Below the pieces are notes generated by a model. It was given only the letters and a program-made list of their open reading frames with translations, ran no database searches and was not told where the DNA came from. This document shows positions 24,033 to 24,981 of a DNA stretch of 24,981 nt, piece after piece. Position 1 is the first letter of the stretch. Each line of letters opens with the position of its first letter. This DNA comes from Planctomycetota bacterium (GTDB taxonomy: Bacteria > Planctomycetota > Phycisphaerae > UBA1845), in the NCBI GenBank assembly GCA_024278775.1, contig JAJRSP010000101.1:1-24981 (forward strand), written 5' to 3'. The translations under genes were made by a program, and so were the position numbers.

Positions 24033-24056
24033 CGCGCGAACTGAAGTTCGCGGCTC
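24033..24056. repeat. Dispersed repeat family 3, copy 2 (TGAA-loop hairpin)
   Basis: CGCGAAC (24035-24041), TGAA, GTTCGCG (24046-24052) forms a perfect 7-pair stem. Compared with copy 1 the third pair from the loop is A-T in place of G-C, so both sides changed together. It lies 28 bases past the ABC permease stop. Confidence 0.75.
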
Positions 24057-24079
24057 GCTCTGTCGGAGACGAGATTATC

Positions 24080-24981
24080 CTATCGATCGGTCCAACGAAA
24101 CACGCGAGCGCTGAAAACGAAAAACACGACGCCGAAGGCAAGCAATATACCGCAAGGCAGGAGCATTTGCGTCGTCGTGTAGTTCCGCCACACCGCGCCC
24201 TCCATCGCGACGATCGCCCACTTGACCGGGCTTGCGTGGCTGGCGACTTTCATCCAGCCGGGCATGAACAGCAACGGCACCATCCCGCCGCCAAGCATAG
24301 CCATCATGGTCAGAACGCCCCAGCCGATACCGCTGGCGGATTGCTCCGTCCTGCCGAGCACGGAGATGAACATCATAATGCCGACAAACCCGGCTGCGAC
24401 CGACGCGAACGCCATCGCAAGCAGAGCGTACGAGCTTGGCCTGATGCCGAAAAGGAGGATGCCGACAACGATCAGCATGGTCAGCGTTGCGAGCGTGGTA
24501 ACGAAACAGGCCAGCGCCTTTCCGCCGAGAATTTTCCAACGCTGAATGGGGGCCATGCGCAGTCGCACGAGTGTGCCGTGCGTGCGCTCGATGACCAGTG
24601 AAATTCCAAACGCGGCCGTGCATCCGAGCACGCCCCACGTCATCGATTGCGGGAAGGAAATTTCGTAAGCGCTCTTCGGACCCGTGTATTCCCGCGCGAC
24701 GGCCACGCTTTGAATAACGACCGGCTGCCATCCGCCGGAACCGTCGCCGTTTTCACCTTGGCCTGCGGAATTCTGATCGTCGAATTTCGGCACTTCGCCC
24801 ATGAAGCGATCGAGTTCTCCGAAGAATCGGCTCATGGCTGCTCGGGCGACGGGGTTGATGGAATCGGAGTCCGCCACGTCTTTCAGAACCGTTTTCGCTT
24901 TGTCCCGCATCACATCGGGGTTGGCAAATGCGTCCTGAAAACCCTCCATTGCATAGCGCATCAGCACGCCCTCAAGCATGC
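24080..24981 (-). CDS. ABC-2 type transporter permease (partial)
   Basis: This is the C-terminal part, about 300 residues, of an ABC exporter membrane subunit. The frame stays open at the right edge. An ATG exists at 24979, but ABC-2 permeases have an N-terminal membrane helix before this region, so the gene almost certainly continues beyond the window. The visible part starts with a charged extracytoplasmic stretch. About five hydrophobic segments follow, with the family-typical ISLVIERTHGTLVRLRMAPI (cytoplasmic loop) and a later segment, MLGGGMVPLLFMPGWM. The ATPase partner is not in the window. Substrate unknown; such permeases export drugs, lipids or peptides, and some resemble NatB. Confidence 0.85.
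   Translation of the reverse strand, partial: MLEGVLMRYAMEGFQDAFANPDVMRDKAKTVLKDVADSDSINPVARAAMSRFFGELDRFMGEVPKFDDQNSAGQGENGDGSGGWQPVVIQSVAVAREYTGPKSAYEISFPQSMTWGVLGCTAAFGISLVIERTHGTLVRLRMAPIQRWKILGGKALACFVTTLATLTMLIVVGILLFGIRPSSYALLAMAFASVAAGFVGIMMFISVLGRTEQSASGIGWGVLTMMAMLGGGMVPLLFMPGWMKVASHASPVKWAIVAMEGAVWRNYTTTQMLLPCGILLAFGVVFFVFSARVFRWTDR

Noticed and set aside
1..24981. CRISPR array, integrase, transposase, phage or toxin-antitoxin genes
   Set aside because: No regularly spaced repeats and no proteins with the relevant motifs were seen on either strand.

Overview
This window looks like a stretch of chromosome from a planctomycete-type bacterium (Planctomycetota, possibly the Phycisphaerae). 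The taxonomy is inferred from several things. There are lipid A genes (lpxD, lpxI), so the cell is diderm. A secreted BNR-repeat protein ends in a dockerin-like EF-hand module. There are several short CxxC zinc-ribbon proteins, and lipoproteins with Asp/Asn-rich linkers and a PKD domain. GC-rich hairpin repeats are scattered between genes. Most of the window is ordinary chromosome. No phage, transposase, integrase, CRISPR array or plasmid gene was found.

Layout. Positions 108-180 hold a tRNA-Lys(UUU) on the minus strand with a plausible promoter. Positions 309-3905 (+) are a compact housekeeping run: thiL, tsaE, rph, a SPOR-like lipoprotein and rdgB, with start/stop overlaps at three of the four junctions. 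Positions 3957-6793 (+) form a polyamine block: pyruvoyl-dependent arginine decarboxylase, a deoxyhypusine-synthase-like homospermidine synthase (SpeY type) and agmatinase. Together they can be read as arginine to agmatine to putrescine to homospermidine. Positions 7009-7593 (+) encode a small two-helix membrane protein. It converges on a minus-strand group at 7771-10792: an HDOD protein, a zinc-ribbon membrane protein and a PKD lipoprotein. Positions 11064-13370 (-) encode a large secreted beta-propeller/dockerin-like protein. Positions 13529-15425 (-) are lpxD-lpxI, overlapping by 20 bases and consecutive in lipid A synthesis. Positions 15642-17156 (-) hold two proteins of unknown function.

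Positions 17219-21372 hold two divergent sodium/amino-acid symporters. One is an enlarged AGCS member. The other is a LeuT-like NSS member followed by a 61-residue one-helix protein overlapping it by four bases. They are separated by a repeat-filled 330-base gap. Positions 21410-24981 (-) hold a DinB-like protein, a xanthine/uracil-type permease, a small zinc-ribbon protein and the C-terminal part of an ABC-2 permease that runs off the right edge.

The most interesting signals are the compact homospermidine pathway with a near-leaderless first gene, the two symporters with unusual soluble insertions plus the small accessory subunit, and several families of dispersed intergenic hairpins. One of these hairpin families shows a compensatory base-pair change between its two copies. 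I did not find a clearly novel defence or mobile system.
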